Shown: positions 26,872 to 36,761 of the stretch, one piece after another | Layout: the number at the start of each line of letters is the position of its first letter | How positions within the stretch are numbered: the stretch's first letter is position 1 | Assembly: GCF_009497655.1 (NCBI RefSeq) | Contig: NZ_CP023317.1 | Location: 1,021,501 to 1,085,500 of the forward strand | DNA from: Priestia megaterium | GTDB taxonomy: Bacteria > Bacillota > Bacilli > Bacillales > Bacillaceae_H | Length of the DNA: 64,000 bases | Direction of reading: 5' to 3' | Made by a program: the position numbers and the translations under genes | The notes under the pieces: generated by a model | Told to the model about the DNA's origin: nothing | The model's database searches: none | Seen by the model: the letters and a program-made list of their open reading frames with translations, nothing else

Positions 26872-27714
26872 ATGAGTAATCATTTGCAAGATACAGTAAC
26901 ACTTCACAACGGAGTCAAAATGCCTTGGCTTGGATTAGGTGTATTTAAAGTAGAAGAAGGGCCTGAATTAGTGAACGCCGTGAAAACAGCTATCGTCAAA
27001 GGCTATCGCAGCATCGATACGGCAGCTATTTATGAAAATGAAGAAGGTGTAGGAGAAGGAATTCGCCAAGGTCTGAAAGAAGCAGGTCTTTCACGCGAAG
27101 ACATTTTTGTTACATCAAAAGTTTGGAACGCAGATTTAGGCTATGAAGAGACGCTAGCTGCTTACGAAACAAGCTTACAAAAGCTTGGCTTAGAATATTT
27201 AGATCTATACTTAATTCACTGGCCGGTAGAAGGCAAGTATAAAGAAGCGTGGAAAGCATTAGAAACTCTGTATAAAGAAGAAAAAGTAAGAGCTGTGGGC
27301 GTAAGTAATTTTCAAATTCATCATTTAGAAGACTTAATGAAAGATGGAGAGGTTAAGCCTGTTATTAACCAAGTGGAATATCATCCTCGTTTGACGCAAA
27401 AAGAGCTGCATGCTTTTTGTCAAAAGCACGATATTCAGCTAGAAGCATGGTCTCCGCTTATGCAAGGAGAATTGCTAGATAACGATGTGTTAAAAGAAAT
27501 TGCTGAAAAACACGGCAAATCAGTTGCTCAAATTATTCTGCGATGGGATCTGCAAAACGGAGTTGTAACGATTCCAAAATCAACAAAAGAGCATCGTATT
27601 GTTGAAAATTCATCGCTATTCGATTTTGAATTGGATACTGAAGACGTAAGTAAAATTAATGAATTAAACCAAAATCACCGAGTAGGTCCAGATCCGGACA
27701 ACTTTGATTTTTAA
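26872..27714 (+). CDS. yvgN: Aldo-keto reductase (glyoxal/methylglyoxal reductase, YvgN-like)
   Basis: 280 residues, a TIM-barrel NADPH-dependent reductase. The catalytic tetrad is Asp49 (SIDTAAIY), Tyr54, Lys83 (VTSKVW) and His116 (LIHWPVE). The phosphate-binding IPKST near residue 236 and the C-terminal DPDNFDF are family-typical. It closely resembles B. subtilis YvgN, which reduces methylglyoxal and glyoxal; the true substrate could be another aldehyde. Ribosome-binding site AGGGGG. Monocistronic, followed by repeat copy 4. Confidence 0.88.
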   Translation: MSNHLQDTVTLHNGVKMPWLGLGVFKVEEGPELVNAVKTAIVKGYRSIDTAAIYENEEGVGEGIRQGLKEAGLSREDIFVTSKVWNADLGYEETLAAYETSLQKLGLEYLDLYLIHWPVEGKYKEAWKALETLYKEEKVRAVGVSNFQIHHLEDLMKDGEVKPVINQVEYHPRLTQKELHAFCQKHDIQLEAWSPLMQGELLDNDVLKEIAEKHGKSVAQIILRWDLQNGVVTIPKSTKEHRIVENSSLFDFELDTEDVSKINELNQNHRVGPDPDNFDF

Positions 27715-27727
27715 TAGAAGAACTAAG

Positions 27728-28058
27728 AGGCTGGGAGAAACGTATTTTAGCCCAAGTGAAAAACGAACTATTGATCAACAAGTTTGATTAGTGGTTCGTT
27801 TTTTTTTATGGTGAATACAGCTTCATCTGTTTCGTCCTTCCAGCGGTTGATTGAAGGGCAAGGCGAAGACTCCTGCGGGAAAAGCGGGACAGATGAGACC
27901 CCGCAGGAGCGTAAGCGACGAGGAGGCTCAGCGCCCGCCCCCGGAAAGCGAAGCCTTGCATGGAAATCAACGGCGGTGTCAAAAGCGGTTCAGCTCATGT
28001 ATCTCATTTGTTCGTCTTTAGGTTGGATTCAGTTAGTTCTGTCCCGGCCTCTTTTTAT
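27728..28058 (+). repeat. Structured intergenic repeat, copy 4
   Basis: The most complete copy. It opens AGAGGCTGGGAGAAACG, then a terminator hairpin (AACGAACTATTGATCAA / TTGATTAGTGGTTCGTT, T9), the core between GCGGTTGATTGAAGGGC (about 27842) and GGAAATCAACGGC, and ends GTTCTGTCCCGGCCTCTTTT. Its two extreme ends, AGGCTGGGA and TCCCGGCCT, are complementary. Confidence 0.88.
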
Positions 28059-28181
28059 GCATTATTACATAAATTTAACATTTTCTTCACAGTAAGCTAA
28101 AGGACGAGCCGTATCATAAAGAAAGGTCGTGAAAGATAGAGAAATCATTTCATTTTTAAGCGTAAAATAGGCGGTGTAACG

Positions 28182-28349
28182 ATGACGAAACAAGCTTACT
28201 CTCACATACAATGTAAAAAAACATCAATGATTGATTTATTGCTGGATGCAGGAGTTTATAAAAAAGGAAACAAGCAGCTATACGAGCTTACGCTTCAAGA
28301 ACTAGAATCAGAATACGAAGCTGTTTCACAGCAGCGCATATCTCAATGA
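28182..28349 (+). CDS. FbpA-like small basic protein
   Basis: 55 residues, MTKQAYSHIQCKKTSMIDLL, LDAGVYKKGNKQLYELTLQE.. The motif LLDAGVYKKGNKQLYELTLQELE is that of the Fur-regulated basic protein A family of Bacillus (iron-sparing response). ATG 28182 follows GGCGGTG. I looked for a Fur box upstream and found only a weak dyad (TGAAA..TTTCA), so iron control is inferred from the family only. Confidence 0.6.
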   Translation: MTKQAYSHIQCKKTSMIDLLLDAGVYKKGNKQLYELTLQELESEYEAVSQQRISQ

Positions 28350-28398
28350 AATTTTGATACATTGCTAGAATTTGTTATAATAGAGGAAAGGATAGGAG

Positions 28399-28602
28399 TT
28401 GATTTATATCGAAAAGCACCCGACAGACTCGCAGCCCATCCGTATGGATATCCTCGATTCTATATTTGCTAAAATGGTATTAAATAAGGCTATCCGAGAT
28501 TTTAGAAGAGATCAAATTTTACGTGAAGTCGATCAAACATTAGAAGAAAGAAACAAAGAAAAATTTTTTCAATTAATTGAAGAATTAAAATCAATTTCGT
28601 AA
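28399..28602 (+). CDS. IDEAL-domain-like small protein
   Basis: 67 residues from TTG 28399, chosen because AGGAAAGGATAGGA stands just upstream; the alternative ATG 28444 has no ribosome-binding site. The C-terminal half, ILREVDQTLEERNKEKFFQL, fits the short helical IDEAL motif (I-D-x-A-L...D..-F) found at the C-terminus of Bacillus adaptor-type proteins such as YpiB. No function can be given. It follows the FbpA-like gene by 49 bases, possibly in one transcript. Confidence 0.55.
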   Translation: MIYIEKHPTDSQPIRMDILDSIFAKMVLNKAIRDFRRDQILREVDQTLEERNKEKFFQLIEELKSIS

Positions 28603-28648
28603 AGGGCGTTCGCGCGATAGAATTTGATTTTATCATTTTAGCATATAA

Positions 28649-28689
28649 AAACAGGTAAGAAGCGGCATGCTTAGTTACCTGTTTTTTTG
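28649..28689 (+). terminator. Terminator
   Basis: AACAGGTAA / TTACCTGTT with a loop of about 16 bases and seven T residues. Confidence 0.75.
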
Positions 28690-29080
28690 TCGTTTTATTG
28701 TAAAACAAGGCCTGATATAAGAAGTGCACCTTGCTAGTAAACAGACAAAAAGAGCAAGTCTAATGTACTCACTCTTTTCAGAAAGGTATGGGTGTTACTG
28801 AGAAAATGAATGTCACTCTCTAAATGTTGCGTGTGGGGTTTAGAAAGTTCTATGCATCTGCATATTTTCTACTTCATTCGCTCTATGTATTGTTAAAGTA
28901 ACAATATAACCATATCTTATCACATGAAGGAAATTCGATTCAATATATTTATTGATTTTCTTTTTAAATTGTTCTAAATAATTAGTGAATGTAAAAAATT
29001 GTTTTTATTGGGTGAATGTGTATCTATGAAAAAACAATAGAAAAATCTAGTGGGTTTTTATGGGAGACATTTGTTTATTT
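28690..29080. other. Gene-poor AT-rich region
   Basis: About 390 bases with no supported gene on either strand. The only structure I see is the perfect dyad TATTGTTA-AAG-TAACAATA at 28888-28906, operator-like but with no start codon in range, and a loose AAAAGAG / CTCTTTT pair near 28750-28780. Confidence 0.5.
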
Positions 29081-29084
29081 CTGA

Positions 29085-29125
29085 CGGACTGTAAGCTTCA
29101 AAAGAGTACAATCCGTCCTGTAAAT
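29085..29125 (-). terminator. Probable terminator of the ArsB-like gene
   Basis: On the minus strand GACGGATTGTA pairs with TACAGTCCGTC (one mismatch) downstream of the stop; only a short T-rich tail follows. Confidence 0.5.
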
Positions 29126-29130
29126 CAGTA

Positions 29131-30486
29131 TTAAGAAAAAATGAGCTGAACCCAGTAGAATAGGAGGAAAAGAGTAACGATCGTGGTAAGCGGGATAACA
29201 ATAAGTGATACTTTTAAATAATCTTTCCATTTTACCTTGATATGATTTTCTTTTAAAATATGCATCCAAATAAGAGAAGCCAGTGTTCCAATCGGCAATA
29301 AAAGCGAGCCCATATCACTTCCAATAATATTAGCAAGATAAATGGTTTTAAGAGTAATAGGATCGAGCCCCATTTCAGTCAAGGTAATGGTTCCGACCAT
29401 TAAAGCAGGGTGATTGTTAAACAAGTTAGAGAGAATAGAAACAAGTCCTCCCATGATAAAGCTTGCTTCAAAAAGTCCTCGATTTACGATTGGTTCGCAA
29501 ACTTTTACAAGCAGCTCCGTTAATCCTACGTTATGCAGTCCGTAAATAATAACGTACATCGAAAAGGCAAAAACGAAAATGTGCCACGGCGTTTTCTTTA
29601 AAATATCAATCGGGTTTGTACGTAAGTGATACCATCTCCAAACAAGCAAGATCAGTGAGCCCAGTACAGCAACCAATTCGATTGGTATGCCGAAATAAGA
29701 GGCGACAAATAGGAGACAGCGCATAACAAACACAAATAATAAAACTTTCAGCATAAATTGTGTGCGTTTACGTTTTGTTTCAACAGAAATGCTTCCTTTT
29801 AAGGGGTGAAACTGTTTCGTAAAGAAACTTTCTTCTATATCTTTTGAAGCATGCGGCAGTTTTTTTGGCAAATGGCGTTTTACGACCGTATACATGAGCC
29901 AAGACATAAATAATAAACCAAGTGTCGCCGGTACAAACATCATCGCCGTGTGCATATAAAGCGACATATGAACAATTTTTAAGGCAATCAAATTGACAAT
30001 ATTACTTACACCTATAGGCGCGCTGGAAGCGGTAGCAATAAGCGCTCCACTTAAAAGGTAGGGGATCTGCTGGTGGGGTTTTAGCTGAAGGTTTTTCAAA
30101 AGTAGAATTAAAATTGGAGTGGTAATTAAAATACTGCCGTCATTATTAAATAGTAAAGTCATTAAAAAGCAAAGCAGTTGAATGTACCAATATAATCGGT
30201 ACCCTGAGCCTTTGGATAAACTCACTAGTCGTGCAGCTGCCCAGTGGAAGAATCCAAAACTTTCTAATATGACGGCCATGACAATGGTGGCAATAATGGT
30301 GATAGAAGCGCCGCTTATCTTTGCAAAAATATCAACAATGTCTGATTTGGATACAATCCCTGTAAGCAGGATAATGGCTGCTCCTATGGCTGCCGGCCAT
30401 GCTTCGTTGATGCCGTTTGGCCTCCAAAAAATGACGAGCATTGTCATTGTAAACACGAAAATGGCAATTCCAATTTCAATATTCAT
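29131..30486 (-). CDS. ArsB/NhaD-type ion transporter (YdfA-like)
   Basis: 451 residues with about eleven membrane segments, a member of the ion-transporter superfamily containing ArsB. Recognisable segments are FNNDGSILITTPILILLL, the substrate-loop ASSAPIGVSNIVNLIAL and, in the second half, SNLFNNHPALMVGTITL and LANIIGSDMGSLLLPIG. Arsenite export is possible, but neither arsR nor arsC lies nearby, so another anion or sodium/proton exchange is equally open. A cytoplasmic loop of about 50 residues (PKKLPHASKDIEES..) splits the halves. Confidence 0.82.
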   Translation of the reverse strand: MNIEIGIAIFVFTMTMLVIFWRPNGINEAWPAAIGAAIILLTGIVSKSDIVDIFAKISGASITIIATIVMAVILESFGFFHWAAARLVSLSKGSGYRLYWYIQLLCFLMTLLFNNDGSILITTPILILLLKNLQLKPHQQIPYLLSGALIATASSAPIGVSNIVNLIALKIVHMSLYMHTAMMFVPATLGLLFMSWLMYTVVKRHLPKKLPHASKDIEESFFTKQFHPLKGSISVETKRKRTQFMLKVLLFVFVMRCLLFVASYFGIPIELVAVLGSLILLVWRWYHLRTNPIDILKKTPWHIFVFAFSMYVIIYGLHNVGLTELLVKVCEPIVNRGLFEASFIMGGLVSILSNLFNNHPALMVGTITLTEMGLDPITLKTIYLANIIGSDMGSLLLPIGTLASLIWMHILKENHIKVKWKDYLKVSLIVIPLTTIVTLFLLFYWVQLIFS

Positions 30487-30649
30487 CAGTATGCTCCTTT
30501 CTTCTAAAATTTGTAATGAATATACCCTTGCATGTCCCTTACACTCTATTTATATTCATTTATTACTAGAAGGATTGTGCATAAGACCATTTTTGCTAAT
30601 ATGTTTGTTTATCTTGCCAAGGCACGTATCATCTCGGGAGAGGAGCCTA

Positions 30650-30960
30650 TAAAAAAGAGGCTGGGACATAACTAAATCCATCCAATCTAAAAAGAAATCA
30701 ATTGAATAAAGGAGCTAGTATGCGTTGCTTTTTACACCGCTGTTGATTTCCGTGCAAGACTCCGCTTTCCGCGGGCGGTCGATGAGCCTCCTCGTCGCAT
30801 ACGCTCCTGCGGGGTCTCATCTGTTCCGCTTTTCCCGCAGGAGTCTTCGTCTTGCCCTCCAATCCACAGCTAGAAGCCACTACATACATGAAACCTACGT
30901 TCACGTTTATCATCACAATAAAAAGATCCGAACGATTCATCGTTCGGATCTTTCTTCAAC
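30650..30960 (-). repeat. Structured intergenic repeat, copy 5 (reverse orientation)
   Basis: Opens AAAAAGAGGCTGGGACATAA, runs through the inverted core (about 30742-30874) and ends in a hairpin ATCCGAACGA / TCGTTCGGAT with a following T-rich run at 30927-30955. It lies between two minus-strand transcription units and may terminate the racemase operon. Confidence 0.85.
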
Positions 30961-30990
30961 TAACATACTTTTGGTCCAGGATCTTCAAGG

Positions 30991-32100
30991 TCAGCAAGTA
31001 TAGGTTTTTTCGTGTAAAGTTAGCGCTTGTATCTGGTCACGGTCAGGTTCATAGCCAATGCCTGGTGTATCAGGAACGGAAATAATACCGTTGTCGACCG
31101 TGATTTCCGGGTGAACGATATCACGCGGCCAGTATTTAGATGATGCAGCCGTATCTCCGGGAAGCGTAAAATTAGCTAGTGTGGTAATGGCAATATTATG
31201 TGCTCGTCCTACACCTGATTCGAGCATGCCGCCGCACCATACGGGTACACCGTGAGTTTGACAAAGGTCATGAATTTTTTTGGCTTCGGTTAGTCCGCCT
31301 ACCCGGCCAATTTTAATGTTAATAATTTGCGTGCTTCCAAGTTTAATAGCTTTTCGAACGTCTTCAGCTGAATGAATGCTTTCATCCAAGCAAATAGGCG
31401 TGCGCATGCGGGCCTGCAGTTCAGCGTGATCAATTAAATCATCATGAGCTAACGGCTGTTCAATCATCATTAAATCAAACTCGTCAAGCTGAGCAAGGTG
31501 ATCAGTATCTGCAAGCGTATAAGCAGAGTTCGCATCAACCATCAGCGGAATAGAAGGGAACGCGTTTCGAACCGCGCGCGTCAAGTTAAGATCCCAGCCC
31601 GGCTTAATTTTAATTTTGATTCGCTTATATCCTTCATTCAAGCCGGCTTCAATTTTTCGAAGCGTTTCGTCAATCGTAGGCTGAATGCCAACGCTGAGAC
31701 CAACTTCAATTTGACTTTTACTGCCTCCTAGCGCTTTAGATAGAGAGAGGTTTTGCCTGCGCGCATACAAATCCCAAACAGCGCCTTCTAACGCCGCTTT
31801 TGCCATGTAATTGCCGCGAATATGAGCAAAGCGTTGAGATACTTCATCAGGATGCTGAATGTCTCTCTGTTGAAGCAAAGGAATTAAAAAATCCTCCATG
31901 ATGTGCCAGTTTGTTTTGAGCGTTTCTTCTTTATAAAAAGGATCTGCGCACGCTACGGATTCAGCCCAGCCCGATCGTCCGTCTTCGTCTTGAATTTCTA
32001 CTAAAATAAAATCTCGATCCACTTCTTTTCCAAGACTTGTCGTAAATGGATGAAGTAAATCCATTTTTAAATGGCGTAAAATGACGCGTTTGATCTTCAT
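30991..32100 (-). CDS. N-succinylamino acid racemase / o-succinylbenzoate synthase-family enzyme
   Basis: 369 residues of the enolase superfamily, muconate-lactonising subgroup. The catalytic lysines lie in [11 protein letters not shown] (K164/K166 region) with second base Lys263 in [10 protein letters not shown]; metal ligands are Asp189 (VDANSAY), Glu214 (MIEQPL) and Asp239 (CLDESIH). Enzymes of this type can do menaquinone synthesis (OSBS) or racemise N-succinylamino acids. The overlapping neighbour is a GNAT acyltransferase and the regulator is RpiR-type, as in the Geobacillus kaustophilus pathway that succinylates D-amino acids, racemises them and desuccinylates them. No men genes are adjacent, which favours the racemase role. 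The desuccinylase is not in this window. Confidence 0.85.
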   Translation of the reverse strand: MKIKRVILRHLKMDLLHPFTTSLGKEVDRDFILVEIQDEDGRSGWAESVACADPFYKEETLKTNWHIMEDFLIPLLQQRDIQHPDEVSQRFAHIRGNYMAKAALEGAVWDLYARRQNLSLSKALGGSKSQIEVGLSVGIQPTIDETLRKIEAGLNEGYKRIKIKIKPGWDLNLTRAVRNAFPSIPLMVDANSAYTLADTDHLAQLDEFDLMMIEQPLAHDDLIDHAELQARMRTPICLDESIHSAEDVRKAIKLGSTQIINIKIGRVGGLTEAKKIHDLCQTHGVPVWCGGMLESGVGRAHNIAITTLANFTLPGDTAASSKYWPRDIVHPEITVDNGIISVPDTPGIGYEPDRDQIQALTLHEKTYTC

Positions 32101-32924
32101 TTTTGCACCTCTTTTTTCGTTAAAATGTAAAAATGAACGGGCGCGCTGCTTTCTGGATGCTTCATAAAATCTGTTACTTCAAATCCTTTTGCAAAACACG
32201 TTTGAAATACGTATCTTGTACGCATCCGCCAGTCCAATGCGAGAGAAGGAGAGACTTCTTTCATTTGCTGAAAAGCAGACGGAATAGCTACAGACACGAC
32301 GTCACGACCCAACCATTTTTCATCAATACCTGTAACAGAAGGAAACCCTTTATCCGTTAATGTCCATTGAATGAGCGATGCGTCCATTATTTGATCTGGC
32401 GTATAGAGAGGCTGAGCTCGCTTTGTATCCTCTAAAGATGCCCATTCTACAACGAATCGATCAGAAGGCAAGTCAGCATTTAACGGATCATTCATGTCTC
32501 CGTAGCAGTTTTCAATATATGTAGAACAAACGGCTCCAAGCTTTCCAATATTTAAATACCCGTTGGCGCTTTCTAAAGGATCATACGTCCAGCTGATATA
32601 TGAATAGCCCTTTTTTTTACTTTCCTGGCGCTGCGCATGCTTAAGTTTGGCACCGATACCCATGCTGCGATAGGCAGGGTCAACTGCTAGTATATGAGAA
32701 CATAAATACACGCAATCTCCGTCAAACCCTGGAAAGCTATATTGAAAGCCAATCAGCTTTTCATCTAGAAACGCACCGAGAACAAGACCTCCGTTTTTAA
32801 CAGCGGTCAAAGTTTGATGAACGGGCGTTGCTTCTTCTTCTCCCCAGACGCGGCTTTCTAATGCGCGTACTTCTTCTAGTTCATTGGTTGTTATAAGTGA
32901 ACGAATCGTTAAAGCTTCAGTCAT
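32097..32924 (-). CDS. GNAT acyltransferase, probable D-amino acid N-succinyltransferase
   Basis: 275 residues. The acyl-CoA-binding fold is in the first half: [20 protein letters not shown], with the R/Q-x-x-G-x-G/A loop at [11 protein letters not shown], then [20 protein letters not shown]. The C-terminal half (about 150-275) is extra to a minimal GNAT domain. It overlaps the racemase gene by four bases. By analogy with the Geobacillus pathway it would transfer succinyl from succinyl-CoA to a D-amino acid; this is inference from gene order. Confidence 0.75.
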   Translation of the reverse strand: MTEALTIRSLITTNELEEVRALESRVWGEEEATPVHQTLTAVKNGGLVLGAFLDEKLIGFQYSFPGFDGDCVYLCSHILAVDPAYRSMGIGAKLKHAQRQESKKKGYSYISWTYDPLESANGYLNIGKLGAVCSTYIENCYGDMNDPLNADLPSDRFVVEWASLEDTKRAQPLYTPDQIMDASLIQWTLTDKGFPSVTGIDEKWLGRDVVSVAIPSAFQQMKEVSPSLALDWRMRTRYVFQTCFAKGFEVTDFMKHPESSAPVHFYILTKKEVQK

Positions 32925-32950
32925 TTGTTTCCTTCCTTTCTTTTAATCAT

Positions 32951-33745
32951 TTATTCTAAAAAGATGCCTTGCTCGGCATAGAGCTTTTCTAAGCTTTCTT
33001 GCCGTTTTCCAGCCGTTTTTTCATCTCTTTTTTGCATGCTGCTAATGACAATTTGAGATAGGGCAAGAAGCGATAAAATATGTTCGGTTGTACCGGCTAA
33101 AAGCGTGATATCAGCGATTTGACCTACCGGAGACAGACGGCGGTCTGTAATGGCAATGACTTTTGCTCCTTGTTTTTTAGCCTGCTGAGCTACTTCGAGC
33201 GCTTCTTTTGTATAGCGCGGCAGTGAAAATACAACAACGGCTGATGCGCTCGTGAGATTGCATAGCGTTTCAAGCAAAAATCCAGTTGGAAAAGATAAAA
33301 GAACATGATTGCGAAGCTGATTCATTTTATAATACAGCCAGTAGGCTGCCGTATGAGATTCACGGAAACCTGCAATATACACTTGATCACTTTTGATAAG
33401 CGCATCTACAGCTTGAGATAATTCCTTTTCGTCAACAGGGGAAAGCCATTCACTAAAAGGTTTCTTTTCTTCCGCTTCAGGCTTGCTAGCTGCTTCTTTT
33501 GATTCTGCAGAAGAAAGCCATTCTTTTCGCATTAGCTCCTGCAAATCGGAAAAACCATTTAACCCAAGTGCGTAAGCTAGACGAATAACGGTTGTTTCAC
33601 TGACACCTGCTTCTTTGCCAATTTGCCCGGCCGTGTACAGCGAGCCTTTTTCCATAAAATTGACGAGAAACTCCGCCACTTTTTTCTGACCGCGAGAAAG
33701 GTCAGGGAATTTATGTTTAATTAATTCTTGAAATGATTGATTCAT
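32951..33745 (-). CDS. RpiR/MurR-family transcriptional regulator
   Basis: 264 residues: N-terminal helix-turn-helix (SRGQKKVAEFLVNF, GKEAGVSETTVIRLAYALG) and C-terminal SIS sugar-phosphate-isomerase fold (about 110-245, with VYIAGFRESHTAAYWLYYKM and VVVFSLPRYTKEALEVAQQA). First gene of the minus-strand operon with the acyltransferase (26-base gap) and racemase. Family members usually repress or activate their own operon and sense a phosphosugar or amino-sugar ligand; here an amino-acid derivative seems as likely. A perfect GAAGTTATAACTTC dyad lies 20 bases before its start. Confidence 0.85.
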   Translation of the reverse strand: MNQSFQELIKHKFPDLSRGQKKVAEFLVNFMEKGSLYTAGQIGKEAGVSETTVIRLAYALGLNGFSDLQELMRKEWLSSAESKEAASKPEAEEKKPFSEWLSPVDEKELSQAVDALIKSDQVYIAGFRESHTAAYWLYYKMNQLRNHVLLSFPTGFLLETLCNLTSASAVVVFSLPRYTKEALEVAQQAKKQGAKVIAITDRRLSPVGQIADITLLAGTTEHILSLLALSQIVISSMQKRDEKTAGKRQESLEKLYAEQGIFLE

Positions 33746-33764
33746 ATAGCCTCCTAAAAAAAAA

Positions 33765-33810
33765 GAAGTTATAACTTCATAAAAATATATTAATGCATTT
33801 TTAACTTCAT
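33765..33810 (-). promoter_or_regulatory. Candidate operator of the RpiR operon
   Basis: Perfect 14-base palindrome GAAGTTATAACTTC at 33765-33778, and a second related half, TTTTAACTTCAT, at 33799-33810 (first copy TTATAACTTCAT). The pair sits directly in the leader of the RpiR gene. Confidence 0.5.
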
Positions 33811-33862
33811 TTCAATTACTGTTTCAAAATAAAAAGAAGCCTTCGTGATATAATAAATTGAT

Positions 33863-33920
33863 TATTCAAAAATAAATGCCGTTATTCAAAAACGAATTGT
33901 ATTTTATTCAAAAGTGAATA
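33863..33920 (+). promoter_or_regulatory. Three phased TATTCA dyads before the sigma-54 activator gene
   Basis: TATTCA occurs at 33863, 33883 and 33905, each followed by an imperfect mirror half; the last is the perfect TATTCA-AAAG-TGAATA. Spacings of 20 and 22 bases put them on nearly one helical face, ending just before the GGGGAG ribosome-binding site. Autoregulation by the encoded activator is the simplest reading. Confidence 0.5.
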
Positions 33921-33937
33921 GAAAGCGGGGAGCATAC

Positions 33938-35308
33938 ATGAATTCAGAATGGAATGAAAATCAGTGGATCCTTCATTCATTAAAAGATGATTTGCTTGTG
34001 ACGGATGAAAAAGGCATCATTGTCCGAATACATGAAGGAACGGGAAACATTTACGATGTAAAAGCTGAAAAACTGCTCGGAAAGTCTGTGTATGAACTTG
34101 AAAAACAAGGACTGTTTACCCCAATCGTTACCCCAATTGTGCTTGAAACAAAGAAGAAAATTACGCTTGTACAAACAACTAAACAAGGCAAGCAGGTGCT
34201 CGTTACGGGCATTCCGGTCAAAGATGAAAAAGGCGAGATTAAAAGAATCGTCAGCTATTCTCACGATGTGACGGAGCTGATGGAAATGAAAACATATCTT
34301 GATGCGATGGAAGGCGAAATGCAGCGCGTAAAGAGCGAGCTTATGCTGCTGCGGAACCAAAATCTATCAACAGAAGGAATTGTGTGCAACAGCGATAAAA
34401 TGCAGCACGTTCTTCGTACGGCCGTTCACGTTTCGAACGTAGACGTAAATATTTTGCTTTTAGGGCAGTCCGGAGTAGGAAAAACGCATTTAGCCAAGCT
34501 GATACATAACAAAAGTACAAGAAGCAAAGGGCCGTTTATTGAAGTGAACTGCGGGGCGATTCCAGACCATTTATTTGAGGCTGAACTGTTTGGATATGAG
34601 GCAGGGGCTTTTACCGGTGCATCTAAAAATGGAAAGGTGGGGCTGGTCGAATTAGCAGACGGGGGCACGCTTTTTTTAGATGAAGTGGGAGAGCTGTCAC
34701 CGGCGCATCAAGTGAAAATTTTAAAGCTCATTCAAGAAAAACAGTTTTATTCCGTTGGAGGAAGAAAGCCTAAAACCGTGGACTTTCGCTTAATTGCAGC
34801 GACGAACAAAGATTTAGAAAAAGCCGTTGCCGAAAAAGAATTTCGAGAAGATTTATATTTTCGTTTAAGCGTCGTACCGATTACCATTCCATCTTTGAAC
34901 GAGCGCCCTGAAGATATTTTTCCGCTGCTCACACATTTTGCCGAGCAGTTTGAAAAGAAATACAACCGAAAAAGAACGTTTGATAATGCGGTTATTCACG
35001 CACTGCTTGCACATGAGTGGAAAGGAAACGTACGAGAGTTAATCAATGTGATTGAACACGCGGTGGTTGTGTCTTCACAAACGCTGATTACAATGGAGCA
35101 TTTGCCGCATTCTCTGCATAGGAAAAAACGGATTCAACACGTTGAAGAACATGGGGAAATGAAGCTTAATGACGCGTTAAACGAGCTGGAAAAAGAGATA
35201 TTAGTAAAAGCAAAAAAACAGTATAAAACGACAACAGAAATAGGCGAAGCACTCGGAATCAGTCAGCCTTCAGTTGTTAGAAAATTAAAAAAACATTCTG
35301 TTTTTTAA
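33938..35308 (+). CDS. Sigma-54-dependent activator (PAS-AAA-Fis), GabR/RocR type
   Basis: 456 residues from ATG 33938, which follows GGGGAGC; the upstream in-frame ATG lacks a ribosome-binding site. A PAS sensor domain (about 12-115), then the AAA+ domain with Walker A GQSGVGKT (176-183), the sigma-54-contacting GAFTGA (223-228), [11 protein letters not shown] and the arginine-rich [14 protein letters not shown], and a Fis-type HTH at the end ([20 protein letters not shown]). All parts needed to activate SigL RNA polymerase are present. Its target is evident: a consensus -24/-12 promoter begins six bases after its stop, in front of an aminotransferase gene. Confidence 0.92.
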   Translation: MNSEWNENQWILHSLKDDLLVTDEKGIIVRIHEGTGNIYDVKAEKLLGKSVYELEKQGLFTPIVTPIVLETKKKITLVQTTKQGKQVLVTGIPVKDEKGEIKRIVSYSHDVTELMEMKTYLDAMEGEMQRVKSELMLLRNQNLSTEGIVCNSDKMQHVLRTAVHVSNVDVNILLLGQSGVGKTHLAKLIHNKSTRSKGPFIEVNCGAIPDHLFEAELFGYEAGAFTGASKNGKVGLVELADGGTLFLDEVGELSPAHQVKILKLIQEKQFYSVGGRKPKTVDFRLIAATNKDLEKAVAEKEFREDLYFRLSVVPITIPSLNERPEDIFPLLTHFAEQFEKKYNRKRTFDNAVIHALLAHEWKGNVRELINVIEHAVVVSSQTLITMEHLPHSLHRKKRIQHVEEHGEMKLNDALNELEKEILVKAKKQYKTTTEIGEALGISQPSVVRKLKKHSVF

Positions 35309-35313
35309 CGTCT

Positions 35314-35330
35314 TTGGCACGCTCTTTGCA
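35314..35330 (+). promoter_or_regulatory. Sigma-54 (SigL) -24/-12 promoter
   Basis: TTGGCACGCTCTTTGCA: the GG and GC elements TGGCAC and TTGCA with the canonical five-base spacing, about 50 bases before the aminotransferase ATG. Confidence 0.92.
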
Positions 35331-35381
35331 TGTAAAACAAGTACAAACACATTACTTGATAGATTGCGAGGAGGAAGTCAG

Positions 35382-36698
35382 ATGACACAGGCATCACTTA
35401 CACAGTTAATGAACAGTTTACCGGATTTACTAGCACCAAGCATGGCGAAAGATCACCCTAATTTACCCGTGGTAAAAGCAGAGGGCTGCTACTACTACGG
35501 AGCGGACGGAAAAACGTATTTAGATTTTACATCAGGTATTGCAACAGCGAATACAGGTCATCGTCACCCTAAAGTTGTACAAGCGATTAAAGATAGCGTT
35601 GATCATCTTATGCACGGCCCGTCAGGTGTGATTATGTACGAATCTATTTTACAGCTTGCTGAAGAATTAAAAACAGTATTGCCAAGAGGCCTGGACTGCT
35701 TTTTCTTTGCTAACAGCGGAACTGAAGCAATAGAAGGAGCGTTAAAGCTAGCAAAATACGTGACGCAAAGGCCTTATACGGTTTCGTTTATGGGCTGCTT
35801 TCACGGCCGTTCTCTCGGAGCGCTTAGCGTGACAACATCAAAAAGCAAATACCGGAAATTTCTTCAGCCATCGGGCTTAACGTATCAAGTGCCTTATGCA
35901 GACGTGACTCAGTGTCCAAAAGGAGAAGATCCGGAAATCTACTGCGTGGAAAAGTTAGAAAAAGATTTTGACACGTTGTTTAAGCATCAAGTAACGCCGG
36001 AAGAAGTGGCGTGCATGATTGTAGAGCCGGTTCTTGGAGAAGGCGGCTACGTAATCCCTCCGAAAGCATGGCTGCAAAAAATAAGAGAAGTATGTGATAG
36101 ACACGGCATTCTGCTTATTTTTGACGAAGTGCAAACAGGGTTTGGACGTACCGGCGAGTGGTTTGCAGCTCAAACGTTTGACGTGACGCCTGACATTATG
36201 GCAATCGCAAAAGGCATAGCATCAGGACTTCCGTTAAGTGCTACTGTAGCTTCCAAACAGCTCATGGAAAAGTGGCCGATTGGTACACACGGAACAACTT
36301 TTGGAGGCAATCCCATTGCTTGTTCAGCAGCACTTGCGACGCTGGACGTATTAAAAGAAGAAAAGCTGATTGAGAACTCAAAAGCAATGGGGAAATATGC
36401 AGCGGATCAGCTTCAGCATTTAAAAGCGAAGCATGAAGTGATCGGAAGCATTCGTTCAGTAGGACTAATGATTGGAATTGAAATTATTAATCCAAAAACA
36501 AAGCAAGGCGACGGAAATCTTCTTCTTGAGATTTTAGACAAATGTTTGGAAAAAGGGGTGCTGTTTTACCTTTGCGGAAATAGCGGAGAAGTGATTCGAA
36601 TGATTCCTCCTTTAACGATTACAAAGGAAGAAATTGATGCCGGGCTTCGCGTGTTAGACGAAGCATTAACAGAAATCACAAGCCTTCACGTGATCTAA
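35382..36698 (+). CDS. gabT: Class III aminotransferase, 4-aminobutyrate aminotransferase-like
   Basis: 438 residues from ATG 35382 behind GAGGAGG. PLP-dependent fold type [29 protein letters not shown] (Asp248) and the Schiff-base Lys277 in [11 protein letters not shown]. It probably moves the omega-amino group of GABA or a related compound (beta-alanine, 5-aminovalerate) to 2-oxoglutarate. It is transcribed from the sigma-54 promoter just upstream and followed by a symporter in the same direction. Sigma-54 control of gab genes by a PAS-AAA activator is known in the B. cereus group. The exact substrate is not fixed by the sequence. Confidence 0.85.
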   Translation: MTQASLTQLMNSLPDLLAPSMAKDHPNLPVVKAEGCYYYGADGKTYLDFTSGIATANTGHRHPKVVQAIKDSVDHLMHGPSGVIMYESILQLAEELKTVLPRGLDCFFFANSGTEAIEGALKLAKYVTQRPYTVSFMGCFHGRSLGALSVTTSKSKYRKFLQPSGLTYQVPYADVTQCPKGEDPEIYCVEKLEKDFDTLFKHQVTPEEVACMIVEPVLGEGGYVIPPKAWLQKIREVCDRHGILLIFDEVQTGFGRTGEWFAAQTFDVTPDIMAIAKGIASGLPLSATVASKQLMEKWPIGTHGTTFGGNPIACSAALATLDVLKEEKLIENSKAMGKYAADQLQHLKAKHEVIGSIRSVGLMIGIEIINPKTKQGDGNLLLEILDKCLEKGVLFYLCGNSGEVIRMIPPLTITKEEIDAGLRVLDEALTEITSLHVI

Positions 36699-36761
36699 AG
36701 CTTTAGGAAGCTCTTTGTTTCAATGAAAGATAGATTGACCCATAATAAGGAGGAATCTGTT

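Noticed and set aside
28100-28180. Fur box before the FbpA-like gene
   Set aside because: Only a loose TGAAA..TTTCA dyad is present, far from the 7-1-7 consensus.
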